From Rhodothermales bacterium (GTDB lineage: Bacteria > Bacteroidota > Rhodothermia > Rhodothermales > UBA10348), in assembly GCA_028284865.1 (NCBI GenBank), contig JANQQV010000020.1, positions 393,938-457,937 of the forward strand: DNA of 64,000 nucleotides, read 5' to 3'. A model generated the notes under the pieces. That model searched no databases. It saw only the letters and a list, made by a program, of their open reading frames with translations, and was not told the DNA's origin. The position numbers and the translations under genes are program-made. This document shows positions 18,415-27,029 of the stretch, piece by piece; positions within the stretch are counted from its first letter, which is position 1, and every line of letters begins with the position of its first letter.

Positions 18415-19284
18415 ATGCGAAAACACTCTCTGATTCATTCTTCGCTAATGGCCATCGTTCTCCTCGCGCTCACCGGCTGTGGACCCGTAGACGAGGCCCT
18501 GTCCGATGAGGACCCATCTTGGGAGACCACCTTCTTCGACGATTTCGACACGTTCAATCCTGAGAACTGGCAAGATCAGATCCTTTGGGTGAACGACGAA
18601 GATCAATGCTACCTGCGTGACGGGGAGCATGGTACGCGCGAAGTCTCGGACGGCACCCTCAAGGTGAGAGTCATTGATTTGGGCGAGCCCGTTGAATGCG
18701 ACAACATGAGCAAGACGGGAGAGCAGCATCCACCCACTCGATATGTGGCCGGCCGGATTGCGTCCAAGAACTTGAAGGAATTCTCCGAAGGCCGGTGGAC
18801 CGCCCGCCTGAAAGTTGAAGGCAGTGGTTCGGACGGGATGTTTCCGGCCTGGTGGCTACTGGGAGCGCGCAACAACGAGCCCCCGGTCCAGGAGGATGAT
18901 GAGACGGTTTGCTGGCCTCAATTCGGGTCAGGGGAAATCGACATTTTCGAGCATCATGGGACGGCCGCTCCTGAAGACAAGTATGTTGCTCGATCCATCA
19001 TCGAATTGACCGATGAGCCCTGCAACGGAGATTGGTGGACCTACCAACGAAATCTTGAAGCGGATTTGGACGAGTTTCAGGAGTACGGAGTCGAATGGGC
19101 CGGTGACGATCTCATCTTTCTGTTGAACGGTCAGGAGGTCGCCCGAAACGATAGCCTTGGGACCGTGATCACGGAGCCCATGTTCGCCATCCTGAACTTT
19201 GCCAAGATCGACGCCTCACCCATGGACACCACCTGGACCATGGAAGTCGATTGGGTCAAGCACGAGCGACGCATCGCCGATTGA
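18415..19284 (+). CDS. GH16-family beta-glucanase lipoprotein
   Basis: 289 aa from MRKHSLIHSS at 18415; the upstream in-frame extension is not signal-like. The lipobox LALTGC places it on the outer membrane or in the periplasm. The GH16 active site GSGEIDIFEHHG shows the E-x-D-x-x-E catalytic triad. Other GH16 hallmarks: FDDFDTFNPENWQ, MFPAWWLLG and the C-terminal MEVDWVKHE strand. Compared with the enzyme at 6342 it has no binding module or sorting tag and an acidic Cys-containing insert (DETVCWPQF). It probably cleaves a beta-1,3 or mixed-linkage glucan at the cell surface. It stands 149 bp after xylB on the same strand. Confidence 0.88.
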   Translation: MRKHSLIHSSLMAIVLLALTGCGPVDEALSDEDPSWETTFFDDFDTFNPENWQDQILWVNDEDQCYLRDGEHGTREVSDGTLKVRVIDLGEPVECDNMSKTGEQHPPTRYVAGRIASKNLKEFSEGRWTARLKVEGSGSDGMFPAWWLLGARNNEPPVQEDDETVCWPQFGSGEIDIFEHHGTAAPEDKYVARSIIELTDEPCNGDWWTYQRNLEADLDEFQEYGVEWAGDDLIFLLNGQEVARNDSLGTVITEPMFAILNFAKIDASPMDTTWTMEVDWVKHERRIAD

Positions 19285-19346
19285 GAATCGAGCGTGGCTC
19301 GAGGGCAAAGTCGTCAATCGACCCCTGCCCTACTTGGAGATCTGCG

Positions 19347-19883
19347 TCACCAGTACTCCGGGTGATCAAACCCAGGCACGCATTGGCCACGCTCGGTGAT
19401 TCGGGGAAGGGCTGAGCCATCCAGGGTCTGCCCCAGCCATCCGTGGGGCAAAGACAATGGATGTGGCGCAGCAATCAGAGACTCTGTGATCGGTTCGTAT
19501 CCAAATCGCTTGTAATAGGATGGATCGCCATACGTGATGGTGATCACCTTGCTTTGTGAGCGTAGTTCGTCCAGGCCGTGTCGGATCAGACGCGACCCAA
19601 CTCCACTGCCTTGGAATTCCGGGTGCACGGCCACCGGTGCCAACAACCAGATCGGATCCCGATCCGCATAGCTGACGCTGGAGAAGAAGATGCCCCCAGC
19701 CAGCTGCTGCTGATCCACTGCCACGAATCCGAATACCTGCTGGCCATCTTCTGCATCAACAAGGTCTTGAGTCAACTTTCGGATGACGCGCCCCTCCTCC
19801 TCTCCTTCCGAAGCAGTAAACGTGTCGGCGAACACCGTGACGACTTCGGGGCCGTCGGGTGTGACGAATTGTCTGAGTTCCAT
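19347..19883 (-). CDS. GNAT N-acetyltransferase (YhbS-like)
   Basis: 178 aa. The acetyl-CoA motif A is clear (LLAPVAVHPEFQGSGVGSRL), followed by YYKRFGYEPI, typical of YhbS-type acetyltransferases. Acceptor unknown. Convergent with the GH16 gene. The GNAT gene at 19963-20460 lies just upstream on the same strand. Confidence 0.87.
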   Translation of the reverse strand: MELRQFVTPDGPEVVTVFADTFTASEGEEEGRVIRKLTQDLVDAEDGQQVFGFVAVDQQQLAGGIFFSSVSYADRDPIWLLAPVAVHPEFQGSGVGSRLIRHGLDELRSQSKVITITYGDPSYYKRFGYEPITESLIAAPHPLSLPHGWLGQTLDGSALPRITERGQCVPGFDHPEYW

Positions 19884-19962
19884 GCGATCTGAAGTGCGTA
19901 CAACGGTCCGAAATGACCCGCCTTCTGAGGGGCGATGGCAAGGTCACATGGCTAAAATGGGG

Positions 19963-20460
19963 TCAATGATCGTCCAGATCAAGCTTCAATTGAGGCAGAA
20001 ATCGCCCAGGGATGCTGCCAGACGCAGTTTCGCCAACCCGAATAGCGCCAAATGCTTGGTAGAATGCCTCTGCGCCGGGGTCACTCTGAATATGCAACGT
20101 TGTGATCTGCTCATTCGCAGACCAGGAAGTCACGGCCTCCATCAGCGAACGTCCCACGCCTTTTCCCACATGAGCCGGGGCAACAAACAGAGCATCTAGA
20201 TCGCCCGACCCGTCCTCAAGACGCTCAACGGCCGCATATCCGACTAGACCTTCGTTCGATTCCGCCACCAAATAGTGGTACCGCGGATCTTCCAATTGCG
20301 AACTAGGAACGGTCAGCTCTTCGCGACATGCCTCCATGAAGGCATCCGAATAACCATGAATGGCCTTGGAGCGTAAGGCAATATCGCTCAAGGTCTCGGC
20401 GTCGTCCGGCCGCCCTTTACGGATAATCCAGTCCCCTCGTGACTCCTTCTCGCTGTCCAT
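19963..20460 (-). CDS. GNAT N-acetyltransferase
   Basis: 165 aa with motif A ALFVAPAHVGKGVGRSLMEA and motif B HIQSDPGAEAFYQAFGAI. Starts IIRKGRPDDAETLSDIALRS, a common GNAT N-terminus. Substrate unknown. It is separated by 18 bp from the upstream gene at 20479-20817, so probably co-transcribed. Confidence 0.87.
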   Translation of the reverse strand: MDSEKESRGDWIIRKGRPDDAETLSDIALRSKAIHGYSDAFMEACREELTVPSSQLEDPRYHYLVAESNEGLVGYAAVERLEDGSGDLDALFVAPAHVGKGVGRSLMEAVTSWSANEQITTLHIQSDPGAEAFYQAFGAIRVGETASGSIPGRFLPQLKLDLDDH

Positions 20461-20478
20461 TTCAGAAGAACCGTGATG

Positions 20479-20817
20479 CTACTCAATCCACATCCAATCG
20501 ATCAACGGACCGTCATCCGACGCGGCCACGCTGACCTGGACCAGTATTTCGTCATCGTGCGCTTTGGATGTCAGCACGTACAGGAATACCGGTTGGCCTG
20601 ATCGCATGAACGAGCCGAGGTAACGACGACGCTCAATGGCTCTGAGCGGACCACCCAGGTCGCGGGAGGCGTTGACGAATGCCTCTGCTGAAACCTGTTG
20701 CCGGAAAGACTCCGAGACAATGTTGCTGAAGAGCGCATAGTCCCCCGAAGCGTGTGCTTTCAATGCCTCGACAACCAGCGGGTCGACTTCCGTATGATGT
20801 ATGGGTTCGATGCTCAT
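20479..20817 (-). CDS. Hypothetical protein, SnoaL/NTF2-like size
   Basis: 112 aa, soluble, ending in an unusual DWMWIE. Sequence such as VVEALKAHASGDYALFSNIV and FVNASRDLGGPLRAIERRRY with later beta strands resembles small NTF2-like or DUF3887-type folds, but I cannot assign it. The gene reads into the GNAT gene downstream with a short gap. Confidence 0.65.
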   Translation of the reverse strand: MSIEPIHHTEVDPLVVEALKAHASGDYALFSNIVSESFRQQVSAEAFVNASRDLGGPLRAIERRRYLGSFMRSGQPVFLYVLTSKAHDDEILVQVSVAASDDGPLIDWMWIE

Positions 20818-20827
20818 GGCGCACGTC

Positions 20828-20974
20828 TTATTCGCCGGACATCAACTGCTCCCGACGATCATACCCCAAACCAAAAACGATACCAAGAGCAATCCCCAGT
20901 CCGACATTGCCGAGCGCTGCACCCAGCGCAACGCCAAGGGCAAGGCCGATTCCAACTCCTTTGTTCTTCTGCAT
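20828..20974 (-). CDS. 48-aa glycine-zipper membrane peptide
   Basis: A short reading frame starting MQKNKGVGIG and ending LMSGE. Residues 6-37 form a continuous small-residue membrane segment with Gly or Ala repeated about every four positions (GIGLALGVALGAALG, GLGIALGIVFGLG), a glycine-zipper pattern that favours tight helix packing. A charged tail DRREQ follows. It ends 10 bp before the next start codon on the same strand (20817). The codon-level pattern supports coding; function unknown. Confidence 0.6.
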   Translation of the reverse strand: MQKNKGVGIGLALGVALGAALGNVGLGIALGIVFGLGYDRREQLMSGE

Positions 20975-21082
20975 GTCAACTTGCTCAACTGATTGATTCA
21001 ATGCTAGGCCTACGATGTCCGACGCAGCGAAGTTACCCTTATGACCGAGGCGGGAGTCGATTCGACCTTGAACATTGAATCA

Positions 21083-21448
21083 TCAAATCTCGCCCGCCTG
21101 CTTCTCATCAATCAGCGAGAAGATGTTGCCGGAAGGATCCCACACGGAGCAGGTCCTTCCTCCCCATTCGTGGACTTCAATGCCGGAAGTCTTGAACCCA
21201 GCGGAGACAACACGCTCGATCACCTCATCAAGGGCATCCGTCGCGATGAATAGGCCTGAGTGACCCGAACCGAAGTACTCTTCCGTCCACTCGTAGACTT
21301 TCAACACCATCCCGCCCAGGTTGTAGTTCGTAAATCGGTGCGGGGTACTTGCGAAATCACGGTCGACGCTCAAACCGATCACGTCCTCGTAGAAAACCTT
21401 GGAAGCCGCGTAGTCTTTGGCATGGAATGACGTGAATAGAGCTTTCAT
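21083..21448 (-). CDS. VOC-superfamily (glyoxalase fold) protein
   Basis: 121 aa from MKALFTSFHA at 21448; the extension to 21535 is Arg-rich and not protein-like. VOC pattern: AKDYAASKVFYEDVIGL and the closing CSVWDPSGNIFSLID. Substrate unknown. Divergent from the GH5 gene at 21542. Confidence 0.83.
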   Translation of the reverse strand: MKALFTSFHAKDYAASKVFYEDVIGLSVDRDFASTPHRFTNYNLGGMVLKVYEWTEEYFGSGHSGLFIATDALDEVIERVVSAGFKTSGIEVHEWGGRTCSVWDPSGNIFSLIDEKQAGEI

Positions 21449-21541
21449 GGCGTGCTTTGTTCGATGAACGGGACGGCACCGCGTTGGTCGCGATCGTAGC
21501 TTTCTCAGGTTAGTCTTCGCCAAGCCACTCCGCAACCGTCC

Positions 21542-22663
21542 ATGGGCCGTTCATTCACATACCTGATTCTGCTCTTGCTGGCGATTCCTATGGTGGCCTG
21601 CTCAAGCTCTCCTACCGACTCGGGAGATTCGGACGAGCCTGACTTCCCAACAGCTGAGCAAGTCTTGGCCGCCATGGGAGACGGTTTCAACCTGGGAAAT
21701 GTATTCGAGAATGGAGGCAATCCACCCACATTCGGAGCGTCTCAACCTGTCATAGCGGCTTACGAATTGGCTGGCATGCAGCACGTGCGCATCCCGGTGA
21801 CATGGATGGACGAGTTCGGTGGAGATCATCTTGCCGATCAGGACGGAAACGTCAATTTCAGCCATTCCCGATTCCAGGAGCTCAAGCGAACCATCGATTT
21901 CGCCCTGGCCCGTGATCTGTACGTCATTATCAACGCCCATCACGAGCGATCCTTCAAGGAGCACTACGACGGAAGCGCAGCATTCGACAACCGGTTCACG
22001 ACGCTCTGGACGAACATTGCCAACTACTTCGCGGACTACGACCACCGGCTGGTTTTCGAGTTGTTGAACGAGCCTGAAGGAGCTTTTGGTGGTTGGGGTG
22101 GCTCGGTCGGACCCACGGATCCACTGGGATACGAGCGAACCCGTCACATCTACCAGATCGGCGTCCAAGCCGTTCGCGCTACCGGAGGAACCAATGCGCA
22201 GCGGACGATTCTCATCGGTACCAATGTGCATGGAAATCACCAGTACATCGACGAAGTCTATCCGACTATCGCGGCCGTGCCCGGTGGCGGCAGTGATCCC
22301 TACATCGCCATCGAACTCCATACCTACGATCCGTGGGAGTTCTGTGGTCAGGATGGCAGCAACAGCGCCTTTCCAGGTGTCCAGGCCATTGAAAGCGGGA
22401 TGCGCAGCGTCATCGCTCATGCCCGGACACTGGGCGTGCCGGTCCACTATGGCGAATTCGGGGTCGGACGTCGCGAGGATCAGTCAGCGCGCAATACGGA
22501 CCTGGTCAGAAGCTTCTATCGCACCATCGCCCGTGTTGCCCGCGAAGAGAACATTCCGCATTCTGCCTGGGACGATCGCGGTTGGTTCGGCCTCGTGACC
22601 GGCAATAGCCAGTCAGGCTACGAATTCCTGTACGATATCGTACCCACCATGCTGGAAGACTGA
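21542..22663 (+). CDS. GH5-family endoglucanase lipoprotein
   Basis: 373 aa. Lipobox PMVAC with Cys20, followed by a Ser/Asp-rich linker. The GH5 barrel shows GFNLGNVFE, HVRIPVTW, NAHHE (131-135), the acid/base FELLNEPEG (Glu177), the IELHTYDPWEF strand and the nucleophile VHYGEFGVG (Glu305). These are the conserved residues of retaining family 5 cellulases. It should hydrolyse beta-1,4 or mixed beta-glucans at the cell surface and complements the two GH16 enzymes in the region. Confidence 0.92.
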   Translation: MGRSFTYLILLLLAIPMVACSSSPTDSGDSDEPDFPTAEQVLAAMGDGFNLGNVFENGGNPPTFGASQPVIAAYELAGMQHVRIPVTWMDEFGGDHLADQDGNVNFSHSRFQELKRTIDFALARDLYVIINAHHERSFKEHYDGSAAFDNRFTTLWTNIANYFADYDHRLVFELLNEPEGAFGGWGGSVGPTDPLGYERTRHIYQIGVQAVRATGGTNAQRTILIGTNVHGNHQYIDEVYPTIAAVPGGGSDPYIAIELHTYDPWEFCGQDGSNSAFPGVQAIESGMRSVIAHARTLGVPVHYGEFGVGRREDQSARNTDLVRSFYRTIARVAREENIPHSAWDDRGWFGLVTGNSQSGYEFLYDIVPTMLED

Positions 22664-22681
22664 GCTGGATGAGGCATTCAG

Positions 22682-22762
22682 CCGGCCAATTCTGTGCTCA
22701 TCACGTTGCCGGCCGATTCTGGGCTCGTCACTTTACCGGCCGATTCTGGGCTCGTCATGCGA
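22682..22762. repeat. Three tandem copies of a 27-bp repeat
   Basis: Unit CCGGCCGATTCTGGGCTCGTCAC plus four bases repeats three times without gaps; the first copy has three changes and the last runs into the aminotransferase stop codon. It fills the space between two convergent genes. It is not part of the integron sites. Confidence 0.8.
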
Positions 22763-24050
22763 CCAACTGCTTCAGCGCATCGACCAGCTTGGCGAGATCC
22801 GGGGGCAAGTTGTAAAGGGCCGGAGTCACGCGAACACAGTCGCCCGCGGCAACTCCAGTCCGCGCAACGGTGAATATTCCAAAGTCCTCGACCAGTTGAC
22901 GAACCAATGCACGGTTTGCATCCCCTGACGTCCCGCCGTTCAAGCGGAAACTGGTGATGGCACCAATCAGCTCGTCGTTTTCCGGTGTCAGGACATCCAC
23001 ACCTTCAACATCCCGAACTTCCTGAACCCATAGGTCGCGCAGATAGCGGATGCGTGCGTACTTGTTTTCCCAACCGATCGATTCCTGGAAATCCAGGGCG
23101 TCTGGCACAGTAAGGATGGTGGCGAAGTTCATCGTGCCCGTATGCAAGCGGCTGTAGATCGAATCCAGACTTCCTGGGTCGCCATGCGCCCGGTCGATGC
23201 CACTCAGACCAGCTTCGCGGATCACCATGGCCCCGACACCAATAGGCGCACCGATCCACTTGTGCAGATTCAATCCCACGTAGTCGGCACCGAACCCGTC
23301 GATATCGAGCGGAATGTGGCCCCAGGAATGGGCGGCATCCACTACGACATCGATCCCTCGTGAACGAGCGAGCGCTGTGATCTCTCGAACCGGATGAATC
23401 AGGCCCGTCTTGTTGTTCGCGTGGGTCAGAAGCAGAAAACGCGTTCGCGGGTGCGCGTTCAACGCTTCCCGATACGCCTCAACGATCTGCTCCACCGTCT
23501 CAGCAGGCTCAGGAATGACCAACCGAGCTACTTCAGCTCCCTTTCTGACGGCCAGCTCGTCCATCGCCTGCTGCATGGCCGGATAATCCAGATCGGCATA
23601 CATCACCGTCTCCCCTGGCTCCAGACGATTGTACTGACTGATCAATGCCTGAAGGGCTTCTGTCGCATTCCGTGAGAAGGCGATTTCGCCTGATGAGATG
23701 CCCAAAGCTGCAGCTACGCGTTCCGTGATGTCCCGGGCTTCCCGGTTGAAACGGGTACGTGCGTAGTAAGAACTCTCCCGATTAACGCGGATGGTGTTGC
23801 GATGGAATGCTTCCAATACCGGGGTCGCCATCATGCCCCAATAGCCGCCCTCTAGATTGGTGACCTCGTCGGTGACGTCGTATTGAGCGGCGACCTGCTC
23901 CCAGTACGTTTCGTCACGTGCAACGACTGCCGCCGCATCGTGGCGTGCTGCAGGCATCGTCGGTCGGGGCCGTCCCGAGGCTGGGACCGGGAGAGCGAGC
24001 GCAGCCGAGGCCAGGCCAGCGCGACGTAGGAATTGGCGACGAGAGGTCAT
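22755..24050 (-). CDS. Exported class V aminotransferase (isopenicillin-N epimerase-like)
   Basis: 431 aa. The N-terminus MTSRRQFLRRAGLASAALAL is a twin-arginine signal, so the folded PLP enzyme is exported. Class V features: NLEGGYWGMM, SRNATEALQ, VVVDAAHSWG with Asp238, and the PLP lysine in GLNLHKWIG (Lys264). Homologues include isopenicillin-N epimerases and cysteine desulfurase-like enzymes; the substrate here is unknown. The tandem repeat ends at its stop codon. Confidence 0.85.
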   Translation of the reverse strand: MTSRRQFLRRAGLASAALALPVPASGRPRPTMPAARHDAAAVVARDETYWEQVAAQYDVTDEVTNLEGGYWGMMATPVLEAFHRNTIRVNRESSYYARTRFNREARDITERVAAALGISSGEIAFSRNATEALQALISQYNRLEPGETVMYADLDYPAMQQAMDELAVRKGAEVARLVIPEPAETVEQIVEAYREALNAHPRTRFLLLTHANNKTGLIHPVREITALARSRGIDVVVDAAHSWGHIPLDIDGFGADYVGLNLHKWIGAPIGVGAMVIREAGLSGIDRAHGDPGSLDSIYSRLHTGTMNFATILTVPDALDFQESIGWENKYARIRYLRDLWVQEVRDVEGVDVLTPENDELIGAITSFRLNGGTSGDANRALVRQLVEDFGIFTVARTGVAAGDCVRVTPALYNLPPDLAKLVDALKQLVA

Positions 24051-24072
24051 GGGTTGCGAAGATTAGGCCGTG

Positions 24073-24951
24073 CTAATGGCGACGGAAAGCGAGGCCTTCC
24101 TTGAAGTCATCAGATCCGTCTTTCCGTACCAATTCCCCACCGCACATGTTGCAGCATCGTGCGTCATCCTCATGCCCCTCCTTCATGCAATGGGGGCACA
24201 CACGTGGATTGACACCTCGTTTGGCGTTGATGAGCTCGGCGGACACGATCCCGGTGGGTACGGCGATGATCGCATAGCCGGCAATCATGACCAAGGCGGC
24301 CATGAATTGGCCCAAATTGGTTGTTGGACTGATGTCTCCGTACCCGACTGTGGTAATCGTGACAATCGCCCAGTAAATGCTCCTAGGGATACTGTCGAAC
24401 TGGCTGGCTCCGGCCCCCCTCCCTTCGATCAGATACATGAACGATCCGATGACGATCACGGAGAGCAGCACGAAATACAGGAAAACGGCAATCTTCTGGC
24501 GGCTACGCAATAAGGCCGCAGAAATGATATCTCCCTGATACAGAAAGTTGTGCAGCTTGAAAATCCTGAAGACCCTGAGTAGACGAAGCACACGGATGAC
24601 GGCTCCGACCTGGGATCCAGCAAATAGCAGACTGAGATAGGTCGGTAGAATCGAGAGGAGATCAATGACGCCGTAAAAACTCGTGATGTACTTCAGCGGC
24701 CGCAGCGCACAGTAGATCCGGATCGCGTACTCGATGGTGAAGAAGACGGTGAAGATCCACTCCAACGCATAGAAGAGCTCGTGATACTGCGCATCCAGCG
24801 ACGGAATACTCTCCAGAAAAACCGTCGTCACACTGGCCAGGATCATCACCAGGAGCCAGATATCGAAGGTCCTCCCCGTTGACGAGTCGGCCTCGAAAAT
24901 GATGTGATACAGCTTCGCCTGCAGGGGCGACAGTCGTCGTTCGCTTTTCAT
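24073..24951 (-). CDS. Voltage-gated potassium channel with C-terminal zinc ribbon
   Basis: 292 aa from MKSERRLSPL at 24951. Six membrane helices are visible. S4 carries regularly spaced arginines (VIRVLRLLRVFRIFKL, 119-133) and the pore has the K+ selectivity filter TVGYGD (201-206). After S6 a cytoplasmic tail has two Cys pairs (CPHC at 252-255; CCNMC at 266-270), a zinc-ribbon knuckle. It is a homotetrameric Kv-type channel; the zinc ribbon could regulate gating or assembly (inference). The hairpin at 25029-25081 precedes it. Confidence 0.9.
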   Translation of the reverse strand: MKSERRLSPLQAKLYHIIFEADSSTGRTFDIWLLVMILASVTTVFLESIPSLDAQYHELFYALEWIFTVFFTIEYAIRIYCALRPLKYITSFYGVIDLLSILPTYLSLLFAGSQVGAVIRVLRLLRVFRIFKLHNFLYQGDIISAALLRSRQKIAVFLYFVLLSVIVIGSFMYLIEGRGAGASQFDSIPRSIYWAIVTITTVGYGDISPTTNLGQFMAALVMIAGYAIIAVPTGIVSAELINAKRGVNPRVCPHCMKEGHEDDARCCNMCGGELVRKDGSDDFKEGLAFRRH

Positions 24952-25028
24952 GACGAAATGGCTAGATCGAGCACTTGTATTTCCGGCATCCCCCACGGCA
25001 GCCGTCCTTTCTCGGCCTTTCAGCTGAA

Positions 25029-25081
25029 AAGGACGGCCCTTGGGCATCATGCCCGGAATGATGCCCAAGGGTAGGGTCCTT
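25029..25081. terminator. Long hairpin downstream of the MarR gene
   Basis: A perfect 14-bp stem, CCCTTGGGCATCAT (25037-25050) with ATGATGCCCAAGGG (25058-25071), is capped by a 7-nt loop and flanked by an outer AAGGAC/GTCCTT stem. It begins 33 bp past the MarR stop. There is no clear T-run, so it may be a terminator, a mRNA end-protecting structure or a small repeat element. Confidence 0.5.
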
Positions 25082-25113
25082 CCCCAAGTAGCGCAACCGG
25101 GGATTCTCGCACA

Positions 25114-25521
25114 TCAACGAGCAAACAATCGCTCAAGCGCATCCTGCTGCGTCTTGGACAGTCCCTCGAGCATGCTGTCCGCGACATGCTCTACGGTTGT
25201 CGTCGAATCCTCCAACAAGGTTTTGCCGGCATCGGTTAATGCGACGAGACTCTTGCGGGCATCCCGGGGATGCGATTCTTTGCGAACCATGCCGAGCTTC
25301 TCCATGGGAGCGAGAATGCGGGTCACTCCTGATGCAGTACGTCCAACAGAACGAGCCAACTCTATGCGCGGCATCGTGGATGTCGGGCTCTGCGATAACT
25401 GGAAGAGCACTTGGTACTCGGTATAACTGATACCATGGATGCTGAGATTGGCATCCATTCGTTTCAATGCGTCGGTACTGAATTGCACCATCGACATGAA
25501 AATGAAGTCTGAATTACTCAT
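25114..25521 (-). CDS. MarR-family transcriptional regulator
   Basis: 135 aa. Winged-helix MarR pattern: YTEYQVLFQLSQSP, MPRIELARSVGRTASGVTRI (recognition helix), KESHPRDARKSLVALTDAGK (wing). Helices at both ends form the dimer. Likely a repressor of a nearby gene; no operator was identified. Confidence 0.88.
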   Translation of the reverse strand: MSNSDFIFMSMVQFSTDALKRMDANLSIHGISYTEYQVLFQLSQSPTSTMPRIELARSVGRTASGVTRILAPMEKLGMVRKESHPRDARKSLVALTDAGKTLLEDSTTTVEHVADSMLEGLSKTQQDALERLFAR

Positions 25522-25574
25522 GATCTTATTATTGCTTTATACTTGACCGCTCAAGTACACCGCAATTTTGATCA

Positions 25575-26015
25575 TTACCCAAGTGGGCGCTGCATGGTCA
25601 CCATGTCCCACCCAGGTCCGTATCCGTCCTTATTCACTGCGACGGTTTGAAAGCCGAATTGCTCGAAGAATCCCATGACGCTTGGGATGGTCCTGAGTCG
25701 AGCATACTGGAGGCCCTCAGCACCTGACATATCCTTCAAGCGATATGTCATCAGTGCCTTACCCAGTCCCTGACCGTGATGATCACGATGGACTATGCCC
25801 CAGGTCAGCGCAGCGATTTCAGATGAGTCCTTTGCCCACCCTCCGCAGGCTACGACGGCATCACCCTGTTCACCGACGAAGTACACACCCGGCAATTCGT
25901 CGAGGAATTGCTCGAACTCGGAGCGATCGGCCACTGAAAAGAATTCCGGAGTGTTGCTAGTCAGCAATACCAGACAGGAATCCCGGTCCTCAGGAGTGTA
26001 TGGTCTGATTTTCAT
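25575..26015 (-). CDS. GNAT N-acetyltransferase
   Basis: 146 aa. Starts MKIRPYTPEDRDSCL; motif A WGIVHRDHHGQGLGKALMTY; motif B SVMGFFEQFGFQTV. Acceptor unknown. Stand-alone gene on the minus strand. Confidence 0.87.
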   Translation of the reverse strand: MKIRPYTPEDRDSCLVLLTSNTPEFFSVADRSEFEQFLDELPGVYFVGEQGDAVVACGGWAKDSSEIAALTWGIVHRDHHGQGLGKALMTYRLKDMSGAEGLQYARLRTIPSVMGFFEQFGFQTVAVNKDGYGPGWDMVTMQRPLG

Positions 26016-26060
26016 AGGTACCGTGTCCTTACGGAATCGACTAGGATCTTCGCCTCGCGC

Positions 26061-26405
26061 CTACACCAGGCAATCTATCCAGTCCAAGGCCATGTGGATG
26101 AGAAGTCCCAGGCTGGCAAGGTAAATCACCCACCATACGTTGCGCGGTTTCTCATCCCGCATCCGTCGGTGCATCAACAGGGAAACCACGAAAGCAACGA
26201 CGTAGGTAGCAATCAGCGGCTCCGCATGAAACGGGTGGAAGCCGATTGAACACCGCTCAGGATCGTAGATCGGATCTGCAAACAGATGGTCCAGATCAAC
26301 CGCCATCGTGGCAATCATGATTGTGAACGCAGAACGCCACAGCTTCCGATAGAAAACGCCCGCCACTACAAGCGGAATGATGAAGTGAAGTGCAATGTGA
26401 ACCAC
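26061..26405 (-). CDS. DUF6122-like integral membrane protein
   Basis: 114 aa with several membrane helices. HIALHFIIPLVVAGVFY at the start, DLDHLFADPIYDPERCSIGFHP in the middle and the final HMALDWIDCLV match small membrane proteins of the DUF6122 type with conserved His/Asp residues in a possible metal-binding pocket. Function unknown. Three bp separate it from the stop of the upstream gene. Confidence 0.7.
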   Translation of the reverse strand: MVHIALHFIIPLVVAGVFYRKLWRSAFTIMIATMAVDLDHLFADPIYDPERCSIGFHPFHAEPLIATYVVAFVVSLLMHRRMRDEKPRNVWWVIYLASLGLLIHMALDWIDCLV

Positions 26406-26408
26406 GAA

Positions 26409-27029
26409 TCAGCGCTCCTGAGCACCTTTACCGGCAATGATCTTGTCCCGGAATTTCGCGATCCGGGCGATGCGCGTTTCGGGCTTTTTAGCCCCATTCA
26501 GATTGATGACATAGCTGCGCTGTCGGCCTGGTGTCAATCGATTGAACGCTTCGGCCAATTCAACATCAGCATCCAGTGCTTCGGACAACTCTTCAGGGTA
26601 ATCCAGTCTGATCGCCTCCTTTGGCGGCTTGCTGCCCGCTTTCGCGTAGCCAATGGCTTCGTCCAGATAGGAAAGGACGATGGGCTTCAACTCCCGCACC
26701 TGGTCATTCCGGGTAAACCGAATCATGTCTGGATGACGCGTATTGGCGCCTTGCTTTTCCAGCACTTGGTGGGTATCGGTCATGAGTGCGGCATTAAAAA
26801 AGCTCAATCGAAAGTCCTTCCGGAAAGCGCCGATGATCACAATATTCCGACCCGCCGCCATGTAGCATGGGTGCGCCCATTTGAGCGTTTCCTCCAACCC
26901 AGCTTCCAGACAGAGCTGTCGGAGAGCCTCCAGTCCGGAAGTCCAATGTCGGGTTGAGCAATCAGATGTGGCATACCGCTCACATCGACCACAGCCATTG
27001 ACAAAATACTCCTCGATGTCTGTGATCAT
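26409..27029 (-). CDS. YdeI/OmpD-associated (DUF1801-type) family protein
   Basis: 206 aa from MITDIEEYFV at 27029, which overlaps the SGNH stop as ATGA. The central part (LKWAHPCYMAAGRNIVIIGA, KDFRLSFFNAALM) is the DUF1801 fold and the C-terminal part (AFNRLTPGRQRSYVINLNGA, KKPETRIARIAKFRDKIIAG) is the YdeI/OmpD-associated helical domain. Role unknown, often linked to stress responses. Confidence 0.82.
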   Translation of the reverse strand: MITDIEEYFVNGCGRCERYATSDCSTRHWTSGLEALRQLCLEAGLEETLKWAHPCYMAAGRNIVIIGAFRKDFRLSFFNAALMTDTHQVLEKQGANTRHPDMIRFTRNDQVRELKPIVLSYLDEAIGYAKAGSKPPKEAIRLDYPEELSEALDADVELAEAFNRLTPGRQRSYVINLNGAKKPETRIARIAKFRDKIIAGKGAQER

